DNA of 64,000 nucleotides from Amanita rubescens (GCA_015039365.1 WION01000065.1:1-64000), one strand, 5' to 3'; numbered from the stretch's first letter, positions 52,141 through 63,270 are shown. Notes: generated from the letters alone by a model not told the origin. Program-made: numbers and translations.

Positions 52141-53934
52141 ACCTTCCATGTTTAGCCTGAGTTCCTCTTACGCGATGGCAGTAGCACGCCTCTAACAACC
52201 CCCATAATAGCCGCGTTTAGTAAGTCTGGTAGTTGGATTCTACAAGAGAGATTATAAATCGGGGCGTATAGGATGATCGAATAGCAATTCACAGTACTGG
52301 TGACTTTTTTATATAGCATGTTAAGGCAACGCCAGGCATGCTGTTACGTGGATGCGGAGGCCTTCGCTTCTGTCGTGACCTTGAAAGTTGGCTGGACAAG
52401 TGAGCGAAAACGCGATTAGGGCTAGGATGGTGGGGGGTAGTAGCCAGACGGTGGTAACGTGAACGTTGGGGGACGACGGGAGAAAGGGCCCTGGGATCAG
52501 ATGCGCAAGTCGTCAAATGTGGGCAGATATGCTCGTGAGACGGCAAAGTATTATCATAATAGTCGGTGCGGAAAGGATTTACGAGGCGAAGACGGAGCCT
52601 ACATATGAGTGAGAGCGTGTAAGCGAGTAAAGGCGGAGGTGTGATGAGCTGTTTCGACCAAATATGGAGGCCACGTCAGCGTCGTTAGCAGTCACACCCA
52701 AATGCTGGAAGGAAAACTTACTCGTGTGATCCAAGCGCGCTTTAGTATAAACCATCAAGGTATACCCTGAAGGATTAAACTCAATGCCCCCACTCCTCTT
52801 CCATACTCGAACTGTAGCTTATCAACGAATGTGATGGTCCTCAAATAGAGGGTTTAGAACTTTGCTATGTAACGTTTGTGTATGTCAGCTTTTACGATGT
52901 CGAAGGAAGACGAGTGGGACGCACTTAAGATTCCCAGATTAATTATACCAGTAGTGGGCCCTTCGCACGTCGGTTGGATTTGTTGTGAGATACATGTCCA
53001 AGCCCGTGTAGGTTAGGCAGCAGGTCATCGTCTAGATTGAGGTTTGGTCGTGCACTTGTAGCACAAGGCCGGGAGGGTACGTTGGAGAATGGTGGTGGCA
53101 CTGAGTCTGACTTGAAAGTTGAGGAAAGTTTATGACTTGGCGCTTAATGTAAAGACGAGGGATGTAGAGGGAACAAAGTGGTCTCACTGCAAGGTTATAC
53201 ATGGTTGGGAGACGGGCGCGCGGAAGAGTTAAACGGGGAGTCTCAGAGAAAAGAACTTGTTGAGAGCGAGAAATGGCCAGCGGCCAGCTGGGGACGCATT
53301 TGTATTCGAGCATCGAACCGTCTCTACCCCGTCCCTGTTGAGCGCTGAGCCTTCACTGTTGTAGACGATGGTGATCGCTGACGCAAGCCACCCCTGCATC
53401 AAAATGCAGATAAAACGACATGATCCGTCGTTCTCGATTACACACATTCATGCACCCCCACATCCCTTTCTTCAGTACGCCAGCATCTAATCCAACTGTA
53501 ACCCGGCAGGGGTATCGTCGTCAGGCAAAAAGTTTGCCGCCACTTGTTACATGCCACTCTAGGAGATCGCCCGCCAATACGGTCACCTGAGGAAAATGTC
53601 CACTGATTCTTCACGAACTCGTGATTACCAGCTCCAACTACTCCTGCCCATCGAACGCTTTGCGCGCTTCGGCCGTATATTCGCTTGAATTCTGTAGAAG
53701 AAATGGCGAAATCGGAAGAAATTTTTCATAGTACCGGGATTGCTCTGCGACAGGGCGAGGAAGCAGTTGCAGAGGAGAGAGGAACGTGCCCGTTGCATTG
53801 ACGTGGAGGTTATCAACTTTTGTGATAATCATCAGAGTGCGGGCCATGCAGCTCCTCGTCATTACGTCGGTCGATGATGGAGTCGTAAGCTCGTGAGGCG
53901 AAGTCACTGGGTTGGAAGTGGGGTATGGGCATGC
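52141..53934. other. Unassigned DNA
   Basis: No recognised gene. Minus-strand frames at 53229-53447 and 53638-53994 look weakly protein-like but have no identity. Confidence 0.3.
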
Positions 53935-54330
53935 TTTGAGTCCGGTTGGGAGGAGGTGTGGTATCAGGCCGCAACCGATACAATATGTTGACATTCCTCA
54001 CGTGATAAAACCATCTGGTTCAACGGGCTGATCAGCCGAGTGCCCAACCCTGCGTGCCAATTGTCAGTTACAGAGTAGCCCCAGCGACAGTAAAGCCCTC
54101 ACCCGTGACGCTATAAGACACGGCTCTTCGTCTCGCTCATATCATGATTCACAAGCCCGCCCAAGTCCAACGTATCGTTCAAATACACAGAGCCGTGCGT
54201 ATTGAACATGATTCACGTTCACCTTTTTGAGTTTAAACATGTTAGTTTTGGTAGATGGTGGTGGGTCGAGGAACATACCGAGAGGTATTGACGGGGTAGC
54301 AGCCTAGGGCGCAGTAGTTTTCGAAGAAGA
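53935..54330 (-). repeat. Decayed gene-family repeat, copy 2
   Basis: Paralogous to 51775-52140. The minus-strand frame includes FNTHGSVYLNDTLDLGGLVN and RRWGYSVT-like segments with breaks. A third partial copy lies at about 54395-54570. Confidence 0.6.
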
Positions 54331-54394
54331 GTTGCTTGAGTAGAGGGCAGCGTGCAGACCCGGAACGAGATCGTGACGCCGAGTGTTCAACCCC

Positions 54395-54570
54395 TGCATG
54401 CCAGTCGTTAGTTACAGAGTAGCCCCAACGACGGTAAAGAGTCCTCACCCGTGGCGCCATGAAACATGGCTCCAGTCTCGCTGCCCGAGTCCAACGCATC
54501 GTTCAAAATAAACAGAGCCGTGCCACGTGTTGAACAGGGCAGACTACGTCCTGACCATTCACGTTCGCGT
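54395..54570 (-). repeat. Decayed gene-family repeat, partial copy 3
   Basis: Shares agttacagagtagcccca(g/a)cgac and the cgttcaaa...aacagagccgtg block with the two copies to its left. Confidence 0.5.
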
Positions 54571-54689
54571 TTTCCTTTTTCGTTCTGGAGATACTAGTGG
54601 GAGATGGGCCGAGGAGCAGGGCGTGCATTACGAGATCGTGGTAGTAAACCACGCCGTGACGCCTCAATTACCCACTGCCATCCATCTGG

Positions 54690-55181
54690 TTAAGCGCTGA
54701 AAATCGCATCGCGCAGTCCGACTCTATCAAGCCAAATTGAAGCGGTCACGGTAGATGAACGATTCCTGAGAGACGCCAGATGGAGTAGCGCCGTGCTCCA
54801 GACTGATGGAGATTGAGTTGGAGCACACTTTGGGAGGTAGAACCGTTCCATAGTCGGGGCAAAAGTTCGACAACGCGCCGCGCGGGAACCAGAAGAGAAG
54901 GGGACGTATTTCAGCATTGTAAGAGGGGATTGTCAGCTCCTGGAGCAGATAGAACGATGTCGGTGGATTGGACACTGCTGAGGCGAGGCTGAAGTGAGTT
55001 GATCGTCCGGCCTAGACTGGGCGTAATACAGCCGTTGTTCGAGCAGGCGTTGTACACGGCGAACTTGCCAGTGAGCAGAACGCAATATAAAGAGTGGCTG
55101 AGAAGTTGATATTGATTGATGGTGGTAGACGTCATGCCAGAGCCGAAACGCGTTCAACTCCCATCTCAGCACGTCCTGCAT
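54690..55181 (-). pseudogene. Cys-containing secreted/membrane protein homolog, copy a
   Basis: The minus-strand frame reads CVLLTGKFAVYNACSNNGCI then TPSLGRTINSLQPRLSSVQS and ends early (...PLLQC stop). Its paralog at 56515-56990 encodes the same block (GCIAPTLGNSLQPCLSNVQS) followed by a transmembrane helix. Copy a lacks the helix, so it is probably truncated. Function unknown. Confidence 0.4.
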
Positions 55182-55504
55182 TCCTTATCAATGGGCGGGA
55201 ATCCTTATTTTAAAAATTTTCTGACCCGGCATCTACGTACACATGCAACAGGCTGGAGAAATGCTAGTAATGCAGTACTTCTCCGAGTTTCTGAATGTAA
55301 GCACCCTGGTCCTCCCAAAGCAGGGGTGCTGTTAGGAGTCATCAGCTTCTCAAACGAGGAAGGACAATAAAATCGTCGGATTAAACTGGATCTTCGTCGC
55401 GAATCTCCAGTGATCAGCGCGAAAAGATCCAATATCATCGATGGGCTTCAATTAGGTGGGAGATGGCACCGACGTGGAGTTTATAAAGGTTGAGGTAGCA
55501 TTTG

Positions 55505-56125
55505 GGTGGTGTATGGGCGCCGGGTGTGGATCAAGGATGTTAATGGCCTGGATGAAGAATCTGAGGCCTGCCGAAGAGCGTCAGTAAAGGTACATAGAGA
55601 AAGAGATGAACGCACTTTCGTAAGTGCTGGACCCATCTGTCCGTCTCCGTCGTTTTCCACCCTTGCCCCGTATAGCCTGAACAGCCCACATACCCTATCC
55701 TTTGCTTGGTAGGACGCCATGTAGTCGCCACATTCATCGAGGATAACGAGAGCCGAAATCGCGGCGCTAGCGAGGTGATTGCTCGCTTAGCGCATATTGC
55801 CAGGCCATGGTACAGATATCTGGTGAAAGAGGCCTCAGTAGACAACGTTGGCAGTGATCTACCAGCCTTTTACCTTATCTTTTTCACACGTTTGTTGGCT
55901 CGATTATAAATTGGTTAGGTTGCGATGGACGGGCGGAGCGAATAGAAGATAGTGGTTGGGCAGCTTGTGTGGAAGGGGGTCAGCGAAGGGACGGAGCACC
56001 TTCGTAAGTGTAGCGCCCGCCTGTGGCCTGATTATGAGTCCATAGTTTCGAGAAAGAGCTGAAGACGGGGTGAGTGGGGTCCACGTTGCCGAACGGAGAA
56101 TATGTACGACTGGGCCTGAGAGCAA
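55505..56125. repeat. Local duplication, left copy (partner 56868-57510)
   Basis: Shared landmarks in the same order include agtgctggaccc(a/t)tctgtccgtctccgtcg, gccgtatagcctgaacag, acattcatcgagga(t/c)aacgaga and cgcttagcgcatattgccaggcc(a/g)tggtac. Indels and substitutions separate the copies. Confidence 0.8.
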
Positions 56126-56139
56126 CGCGGATCCTGGGG

Positions 56140-56510
56140 GTCAGTGCTGCCTGAACTTATATATGTAACTACTTATTGTGTCTGGATAACGAGTATTACA
56201 ACAAGGGCGGGGGTCAGTAGCAAAGGAAACGCGGGAGACTGGGAGTATCTGCAAATGAAACACGAGATACTCGTTCACCGGAAGCAATAGCCTCAGCAAA
56301 GGCGGCGTTTCACACAGGTACCAGGCCGGCGAATCTGGGCCACGTCGGGTGAGGGTGAAGCAGGGTCTACAACCATGCTGGGGGGGTGGATAGCGCCAAA
56401 TGAAAAAGCCGAGTTGCGAGCGCTGAAGGCCATATAGTGATGAATGGCGCGCCTGCTGCGGACATGCTTTCCAGTCTGTTGAGATGCGTTTGTCGACCAC
56501 CTCGGACCAG
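56140..56510. other. Unassigned DNA between duplicates
   Basis: Likely the 3' part of the same decayed gene family on the minus strand; no motif recognised. Confidence 0.3.
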
Positions 56511-56514
56511 CGCT

Positions 56515-56990
56515 TAAGTTTTTCTTTGACTTGGCGTCGGTTTGATTTTGACCCAGATCACGATGGCGCCGATGACGACGAGGAGAGGAAGGAGGACGGC
56601 AGCGACGGTTTTTTCGCGGGAAGAAGATTGAGAGGTAGCTAAGTAGGATGAAGCAGTGCTGAGAGACGCCTGGTGGAGCGGTGTAGGTAGCGGTAATGGT
56701 GGAGCAGAGAGAACGATGTTGATGGACTGGACATTGCTGAGGCAAGGCTGAAGCGAGTTGCCGAGAGTTGGCGCAATACAGCCGCGGCCTGAGCACGTCT
56801 CGCGTGGGCGCGACGAACTTGCCGGTGAGTGGAACGCACGAAGAGCGGCTGAGAGTGACGGTGGTGGATGGGCGCTGGGTGTGGATCAAGAATGAATGAA
56901 GCACCGTCAGCAAAGGTATATACAGAAAGGGATGAACGCACACCTTCATAAGTGCTGGACCCTTCTGTCCGTCTCCGTCGTTTTCCACCC
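56515..56990 (-). pseudogene. Cys-containing, single-pass membrane protein homolog, copy b
   Basis: The minus-strand frame reads ETCSGRGCIAPTLGNSLQPC then LSNVQSINIVLSAPP, a Ser/Thr-rich stalk (STASSYLATSQSSSREK), a transmembrane helix (TVAAVLLPLLVVIGAIVIWV) and a short basic tail (KIKPTPSQRK). The upstream part (CVPLTGKFV) is in another frame, a one-base shift relative to copy a near 56795. The likely topology is extracellular N terminus and cytosolic tail. Family unknown; other pieces of this family lie from 51.8 to 57.5 kb and at 40.0 kb. Confidence 0.45.
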
Positions 56991-57510
56991 TTGCGCCGTA
57001 TAGCCTGAACAGCTCACATAGCCACCCTTTGCTTGGAGGACGTCATGTAGTCGACACATTCATCGAGGACAACGAGAAGTATTAGGGATGTTCAGAGGCG
57101 AAACGCCGAAATCGCCTTTCGCTTAGCGCATATTGCCAGGCCGTGGTACCTGATCTGGTGAAAGAGACCTCAGTAGACAAGTCACAACTTTTGCAGTGAC
57201 CCACCAGTCTTCTACCCTCGTCTTTTTCATACGTTTGTTGGCTTGACCATAAGATTATATAGGTTGCGATGGACTGGCGGAGACGGGAGTGTGTGTAGAA
57301 GCGGGTCAGCGAAAGGACGGAGCGGAGCACCATCGTAAGCGAGCGCCCGTCCGCATTGTTGCTCCACTGGCCTGAGAGTCCGTAGTTTCGAGAAAGGGCT
57401 AGAATAAGTAGAAGGAAGACGGGGTGATCGGACGGGGTCCTATAGTACCACGTTGCCGAATGGAGAAGTTATCCAAATACGTATGGCTGGGCCTGAGAGC
57501 AACCCAGTTC
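56868..57510. repeat. Local duplication, right copy (partner 55505-56125)
   Basis: See the partner for shared landmarks. This copy has an extra roughly 20-bp piece near 57080 (attagggatgttcagagg). Confidence 0.8.
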
Positions 57511-57972
57511 CTGGGGGGTCTGTGCTGCCTCGTGAACTTATAGTTCTGCGCACTCCGAGTCTCAACCCTTTGACCAGACGCGCCATTCGGTTTCGCTCAT
57601 ACCCGTGCCACACAGTCACTACTACACTCGCATCGCTCTGCGTCGTGCGCGCTCTCAAGTCTTGACCAAACGCTAACCAGCTCCCACGGTTACCCGACGC
57701 ACCGTTATCTCTTTGATCTCGACTCGCCAGACACACCATCTACACTTCACGTATAGTAGGTCAAGCCACATCATTGAAATCACCGTTGCTGCTTGCTGAT
57801 ATCTTAATCCAGAGTCCAGGCACATCATCCATCGAGTCCAGTACACAACTCTTCTTGATTCACATTTACAACCCAGCTAGAGTCACTGCTTTTTCCACTA
57901 TCTCTGGTGAGCATTTCCTTTTCACCACCCTCAATCAAACAATCTGATCTTGATCCTAGCACAACATCAGTC
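57511..57972. other. Transition to AT-richer DNA; presumed promoter of the G-domain gene
   Basis: Around 57.75 kb the base composition shifts visibly to lower GC and stays low to the window end. The last part precedes the ATG at 57973. Confidence 0.5.
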
Positions 57973-60900
57973 ATGGCAGCTACAACTGGTGCACCTTCTT
58001 TGAGTAGTAGGCTAATTTATGTGACTCAGCATTACTAATCCTTGACTGACATATCAGATGCAGATGAGACACATGTTCAAATACTCAAGGAACGCTATCT
58101 ATGCCCACATTTTCACATCCTTGTAATTGGGAGGGCTAATGCAGGCAAGACAACCATCCTTGAGAAGGTTTGTGGTGTAGCAAAGGGAACAAAGCCCATC
58201 ATATATGACATGGATGGTGAGTTGCCAGTCTGACTTTTGTGATTCTTTTGACTGCTGAGTTTCTTGTAGGTAATCAGCTTGAACAGTCTATGATTCATTT
58301 GATGCCATCAGTTGAGGTACTAAGTCAGATGAAGATGGATGAATATACCCATTCATATGCAATGATAACAGAGAGGCCTGCATGATATTGAGCATCAAAT
58401 TACATACCCTGGAAGTAACTTTATCTTCCATGACTCTCGGGGTTTTGAAGCTGGTTCAACTGAGGAATTGGAGATTGCTTGGAAGTTCATTGAAAGGAAA
58501 TCTGTAGAAACTGAGCTGAAGAATCAGCTGCATGCAATTTGGTATCTTGCTTTATCCCTTTACAATACTGTCTAACCTGGTTTCCTGTAGGTACTGTATA
58601 CCCATGGATAGCCCTCGTCCCATTCTATCTGCAGAGCTTGAATTCTTCAATAAAGGGACAGGCAAAGGTAAGTCCTAATGAATTTGTGTACCATCTTGTT
58701 GGGTTTGGAGAGATTATTGTCACCTCCTTTCCAATGGCTAAATTGCCACAAAATCAACTAAGTAATCAACAGTGTACTGATTAGCAAATATTTCCCTTAC
58801 AGTTCCTTTGGTGGTTATATTCACCAAATTTGATGGTCAAATAAACATTGAATTTGCCAATTTGACTGATGTGAAGAATGAAGATAAGTGGGAGAGAGCC
58901 AGGGAAATTGCTCAAATCACTTTTCAGAAAGTTTATCTTCCAAAAGTGTTGGATGCCAAATGTCCTCCCAAGGCATATGTGCAACTGGAAGGTGAGAATG
59001 ATGAGGATTTCTTCCCAAAAAATGGGAGTAATGTTGTTTCATAGACATGGATTTACCAGAGAAGAATTGTGCTGAATTAACTCAGCAAACTGCTGATGCA
59101 ATAGATGATGACAGCATACATCAGCTGTTTGTTTCAACACAGATGAATAATCTTGACCTTTGTGTTAAATCTGCACTTCAGTGAGGATCACATTCAAAAT
59201 GTCACTTACTGACATTGACATTGTTCAGACATGTTCTGAAACATAAACATTGGACATGGGATGATGTCATTCTCATAGTTTTTGGAAAATTTCCACATTT
59301 CTGGGTATGCATTTTTGTCAAACTGCACATTGGCATAGGAAAATTTAAATGGCAATAGGTGGACAGGAGTGGTAGGTGGCCTTCATATGGAATGATAAAT
59401 GCTTGCAAAAGTTCATCAGGAGGTAAGTAACACTCCAATACCTTCACATGAAAACAAGATTAGTCATGCTTCAGATGGCCAATGAAAAACTGAGTGAAGC
59501 ACAGGTCAGTTGTCACCATATTCTTGGTGGCAGGATCTGATAATATTGATATCAGTGGGTAAGTGACATTGCACTAGCATAGATCTGATATATTATCTGA
59601 TGACAACAGTTTGTGAGTAATGCTTCCCTTTATGATCAGCAGTCTTGTCCCATAATCTACAGGAAGTGAGTGACATGACTCAATTTTGATTTTTGGTAAA
59701 TGATCCTATGGTGCATCATATGACCAATAGAAAGTGAGTTAATCTATCATTGTAAGCAGACTTCTCAATCCAGTCTCTCATGGACAGGGAGTGAGTAATA
59801 CAACACTGCTTCACACTGCATCTGACCTGCTTAAAGAAAGTAAGCAACATTGATGTTTGTGCAGCTTATCAGACATAACTCAATGAAGAACAGAAAGTTG
59901 GTGACATGCTATTATCTGAAAGAGAGTCTCAACAAATTTCATTGGATTAATAACAGGAAGTAAGTGAGATTTCCTTTCTGTCTGCTTATAAACATTACAT
60001 CTTGTCTTAAAACAACAGACAGTAAATATTTCTCCCATTCAAAGCCTCTTGACAAGTTATTTCAACACAAACAGGATGTATGTGATCCTTGAGATGTGAA
60101 TTAATCATATGAAATACCATGGCAAAAGAGAGTTGGTGGCATTTTTTTCTTTTTTCCCAACTCATGGTGCTAATTCTATTCTAAAAGGAAGTGAGTGATG
60201 CTAGTCACTCTGCTACAGGACAATTTGGACACATTGTTTTGTTCTACAGATTGTGGGTGATATTGCAAGTTTTGTGAAAAGCAGTGAAATCACATCTTTT
60301 CCTATGAACATAGAAGGTTAGCAGCATGTCATGCTGGTTTAGTGGTTCAAAAGATGACCTTATCAAAATTTTGCCTAATGCCAATAGTATGTGAGTAACA
60401 TTGCAAATATTTATGAAAGGTTGCTTATGTATTCTTTTCCTGTGACTGACAGGATGTGAGCAACATTGAAGATTTTTGCAGAAGGCAGTCCAAGTCTCAT
60501 CACATCTTTTCCTATGACCAACAGCGAGTGAGTGACATTGCACATTTTGTGAAAGGCAGTCTCATCACATCTTTTCCTATGACCAACAGTTAGTGAGTGA
60601 CATTGCACATTTTGTGAAAGGCAGTCTCATCACATCTTTTCCTATGACCAACAGGGAGTGAGTGACATTGCACATTTTGTGAAAGGCAGTCTCATCACAT
60701 CTTTTCCTATGACCAACAGCAATGTGAGTGACATTGCACATTTTGTGAAAGGCAGTCTCATCACATCTTTTCCTATGACCAACAGTTCGTGAGTGACATT
60801 GCACATTTTGTGAAAGGCAGTCTCATCACATCTTTTCCTATGACCAACAGTTGGTGAGTGACATTGCACATTTTGTGAAAGGCAGTCTCATCACATCTTT

Positions 60901-61692
60901 TCCTATGACCAACAGTTGGTGAGTGACATTGCACATTTTGTGAAAGGCAGTCTCATCACATCTTTTCCTATGACCAACAGCAAGTGAGTGACATTGCACA
61001 TTTTGTGAAAGGCAGTCTCATCACATCTTTTCCTATGACCAACAGGTCGTGAGTGACATTGCACATTTTGTGAAAGGCAGTCTCATCACATCTTTTCCTA
61101 TGACCAACAGGTTGTGAGTGACATTGCACATTTTGTGAAAGGCAGTCTCATCACATCTTTTCCTATGACCAACAGGTTGTGAGTGACATTGCACATTTTG
61201 TGAAAGGCAGTCTCATCACATCTTTTCCTATGACCAACAGGTTGTGAGTGACATTGCACATTTTGTGAAAGGCAATCTCATCACATCTTTTCCTAGGATA
61301 AACTTTTCTCCATGTTCAATGAAGAAAAGGAAAGGAACTTTGGAGTCAAGGTACATATTTTTGTTCTTTTTTGAGGCATAGTACATACATAACTTATGCC
61401 ATTGCAAAAAGCCTATTAATTGCCAGGTCTTAGTTTGTAAATCATTTCTTTTCATTTGCTGTATTTATGCTTAAACCTTCAAGCAATTATCATCATTGCC
61501 AAGCTATCCTTTTGGATCAATAAACCATTTGTGCTATCAGTCACAGAAGCCTTGGACCAATACAAACAAAAAAGCTATGTTCAGAAGCTCAAGACTGACA
61601 TTACTCCTGACATTATTCACTCTGATCATCAAGATTTGGTCACATTACTCTATAGGCAGGTGACACACATTGATGGTGGGTACTTTGTCTAG
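57973..61692 (+). CDS. Septin/AIG1-like G-domain protein, with a micro-exon array
   Basis: P-loop GTPase of a family expanded in agaricomycetes; role unknown. Exons: 57973-58003, 58058-58216, 58270-58316, 58372-58541, 58591-58667, 58803-58991, 59045-59180, 59229-59304. These join in phase to give G1 GRANAGKTTI, RGLHDIEHQITYPGS, G3-type FHDSRGFEAG, AIWYCIPMDSPRP, G4 IFTKFD, LPEKNCAELTQQTADAIDDD, FVSTQMNNLDLCVKSALQ and WTWDDVILIVFGKFPHFW. A probable exon 59339-59371 is followed by a one-codon GAG (59420-59422), exon 59475-59504 (MANEKLSEAQ), the spacer array to 61296, then exons 61297-61350 (DKLFSMFNEEKERNFGVK), 61427-61436 and 61484-61692 (IIIIAKLSFWINKPFVLSVT...). With 3-nt spacers the model closes at 435 residues. 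One spacer is 4 nt (60720-60723) and would break the frame. The 5' two thirds is secure; exon choice from 59305 on is inferred. Confidence 0.75.
59505..61296 (+). repeat. Array of 29 intron-like units separated by one-codon spacers
   Basis: Every unit starts GT (gtgagt, gtaagt and close variants) and ends AG, mostly (a)acag or atag. Between consecutive units lie 28 spacers: 27 of exactly 3 nt and one of 4. Spacers begin at 59556, 59610, 59663, 59731, 59788, 59837, 59894, 59957, 60019, 60075, 60133, 60188, 60250, 60314, 60388, 60453, 60525, then about every 65 nt to 61241. The spacer at 60133 could instead be 60129-60131. Units before 60528 differ in sequence and in length (46-71 nt). Spacers read as codons W F E K G K K E ... 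down to V V V V, with no stop in the phase fixed by flanking exons. Many units keep a tgac-type branch-like motif before the AG. Confidence 0.8.
60528..61296 (+). repeat. 65-bp tandem repeat: 62-bp identical intron-like core plus variable triplet
   Basis: Eleven 62-bp cores (60528-61240) appear identical by eye, from gtgagtgacattgcac to tcctatgaccaacag. They alternate with triplets that differ: tta, gga, caat, ttc, ttg, ttg, caa, gtc, gtt, gtt, gtt. A twelfth core (61244-61296) has one substitution and a 3' deletion that creates a new tag end directly before the next exon. Confidence 0.95.
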
Positions 61693-61740
61693 TCATGCAT
61701 TCATGTAATTATATCAAATCCGGTCAGCTCGTCGCTCCCA

Positions 61741-61870
61741 TTCCCCCAAAAAAAAATTTACCTTTTTGTGGGGGTTTTGGGGGGTTTAGGGGTTTTTTTT
61801 TTTTGGGGGGAGGGGGGGGGGGGTGGGTTTTTTTTTTTTTTTTTTTTTTTTTTTGGGGGGTTTGGGGGTA
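61741..61870. repeat. Homopolymer-rich low-complexity tract (possible assembly artefact)
   Basis: Long runs of T and G alternate (for example about 24 T then G runs) right after an a-run. This is atypical for the neighbourhood and may be low-quality consensus. Confidence 0.7.
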
Positions 61871-62284
61871 ACACAGATGGGACAAGGTGTGGATCAGGTG
61901 TGATCAGGGTGACATGTTCAAACATGTTCAAACAAAAACAGAAGTGCTGCCGGCATTGCTATAACTTATCATTTCTGGTCCTTGGGGATCAATGATATGA
62001 GTAATGAAGCTCAGTACAAAAAAAAGTTTCAATGCTATTCTTGCCATGCTATTGTAGTTACTCATCAATTTCTCAAGCCAACTTGTTAATTTGGGCCACC
62101 AGGTGGCAGATCCAAGGCCTTTTTTTTGAATTGTGTCATGGAAGTAAAAGCTGTTATAAAACTAAACTATGACATGACTTATATAGCGTCTACCTTGTGT
62201 ACTACAGATGGGATGGTGTAGGAAAATGCAGGATGGGTGCAGGATGTCATAGATCAGTAGAGTGCCCACTGGCATGCCAAGTTG

Positions 62285-62910
62285 TGATTGAAACTGAACC
62301 GGTTCTAAAATCATCCAGGATGGCCCAGAACTGGAACTGGAACTGCTTAGAACCGGCAAACTTCTGGTTCAAACTGGCTAAAAACCAGTTTGAACTGCTA
62401 TAACATGATGTGAGAGAGAAGATGTATTATGTACTATACTAACCCTTGACAAAGTGAATTAGCATGTATTACGAATTTAAATAGGCAAAACAATCATTTG
62501 TGTTCAATGTTCAATAGCACTAAGTGTAAGTTAGTAACAATGTTACAGTATGTATGTATGTATGTATACATATTTCAGGACATTTCACTTATCTGGGACC
62601 CTGAAACAGGCCCTCAGTGGTAAAACCAATGTCAGACATGGGTGGAATACAATCAAAACAGTGAGAGTACATGTTCCCCTGGCAATGAAAATCATTTTGA
62701 CTATATCTCAGCCATTTCTTGGCCATTTTTTTTGATCCAGGACTCAATTTCAGGCTAAGGTGTATGGCCTATACATTGGGATAATAGTTGTAAGGGTTAT
62801 AACTGGTTCTGAACCTCAAAATTTGAGAACTGCGAACTGCTCATTTCCCCAACCATGGGAAGAACTTTTTTTTGGTTCAAAGTTCAGTTCAGTTCCAGTT
62901 CTAAGAGACA
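62285..62910. repeat. Possible inverted-repeat element
   Basis: The left block (ccggttctaaaa... ccagaactggaactgg) and the right block (ggttcaaagttcagttcagttccagttctaag) contain reverse-complementary gaactggaactg/cagttccagttc strings facing each other about 0.5 kb apart. Ends are not defined. Confidence 0.3.
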
Positions 62911-63139
62911 GGACTTTGAATCACTACCTATGGGAATCACGGCACTCATGCCATGCTACTTGAATCATTAGTAAATCATATAGCTTGAGCGAGGTCTTTA
63001 CGGTCCCCCCCCTTTCCGATCGGAGTCCGATCGGAATCCTAGGATTCCTATAGGAGTCTGATTGGAATTTATTACATTAAGATTACAAATTTTTGAAAAC
63101 TGGATTTTCGGTTGGACTGGTATCAGACTTAATCGGAGG

Positions 63140-63270
63140 CTGTCCGACAGACAGACAGTCAGACAATTATTGTGTCAGATAATCAGAAAATCAGACAACC
63201 TATAGTCTAAATAGTGTGCATCAGACAATCAGCAGTCAGACAATCAGTGTGTCAGATGTGATCAGATGTG
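63140..63270. repeat. Short tandem (tcagacaa/t-type) repeats
   Basis: The words cagacaatcag, cagataatcag and gtgatcagatgtgatcagac recur many times within 130 bp. Confidence 0.7.

Noticed and set aside
60528..61296. CRISPR-like direct repeats with spacers
   Set aside because: The variable parts are only 3-4 nt, the setting is a eukaryotic intron-rich gene, and repeat edges coincide with splice-site consensus.
60244..61455. Minus-strand ORFs with repeats of MQCHSxTVGHRKRCDETAFHKMCN type
   Set aside because: They are read-through of the 65-bp repeat on the opposite strand; no start, gene context or family.
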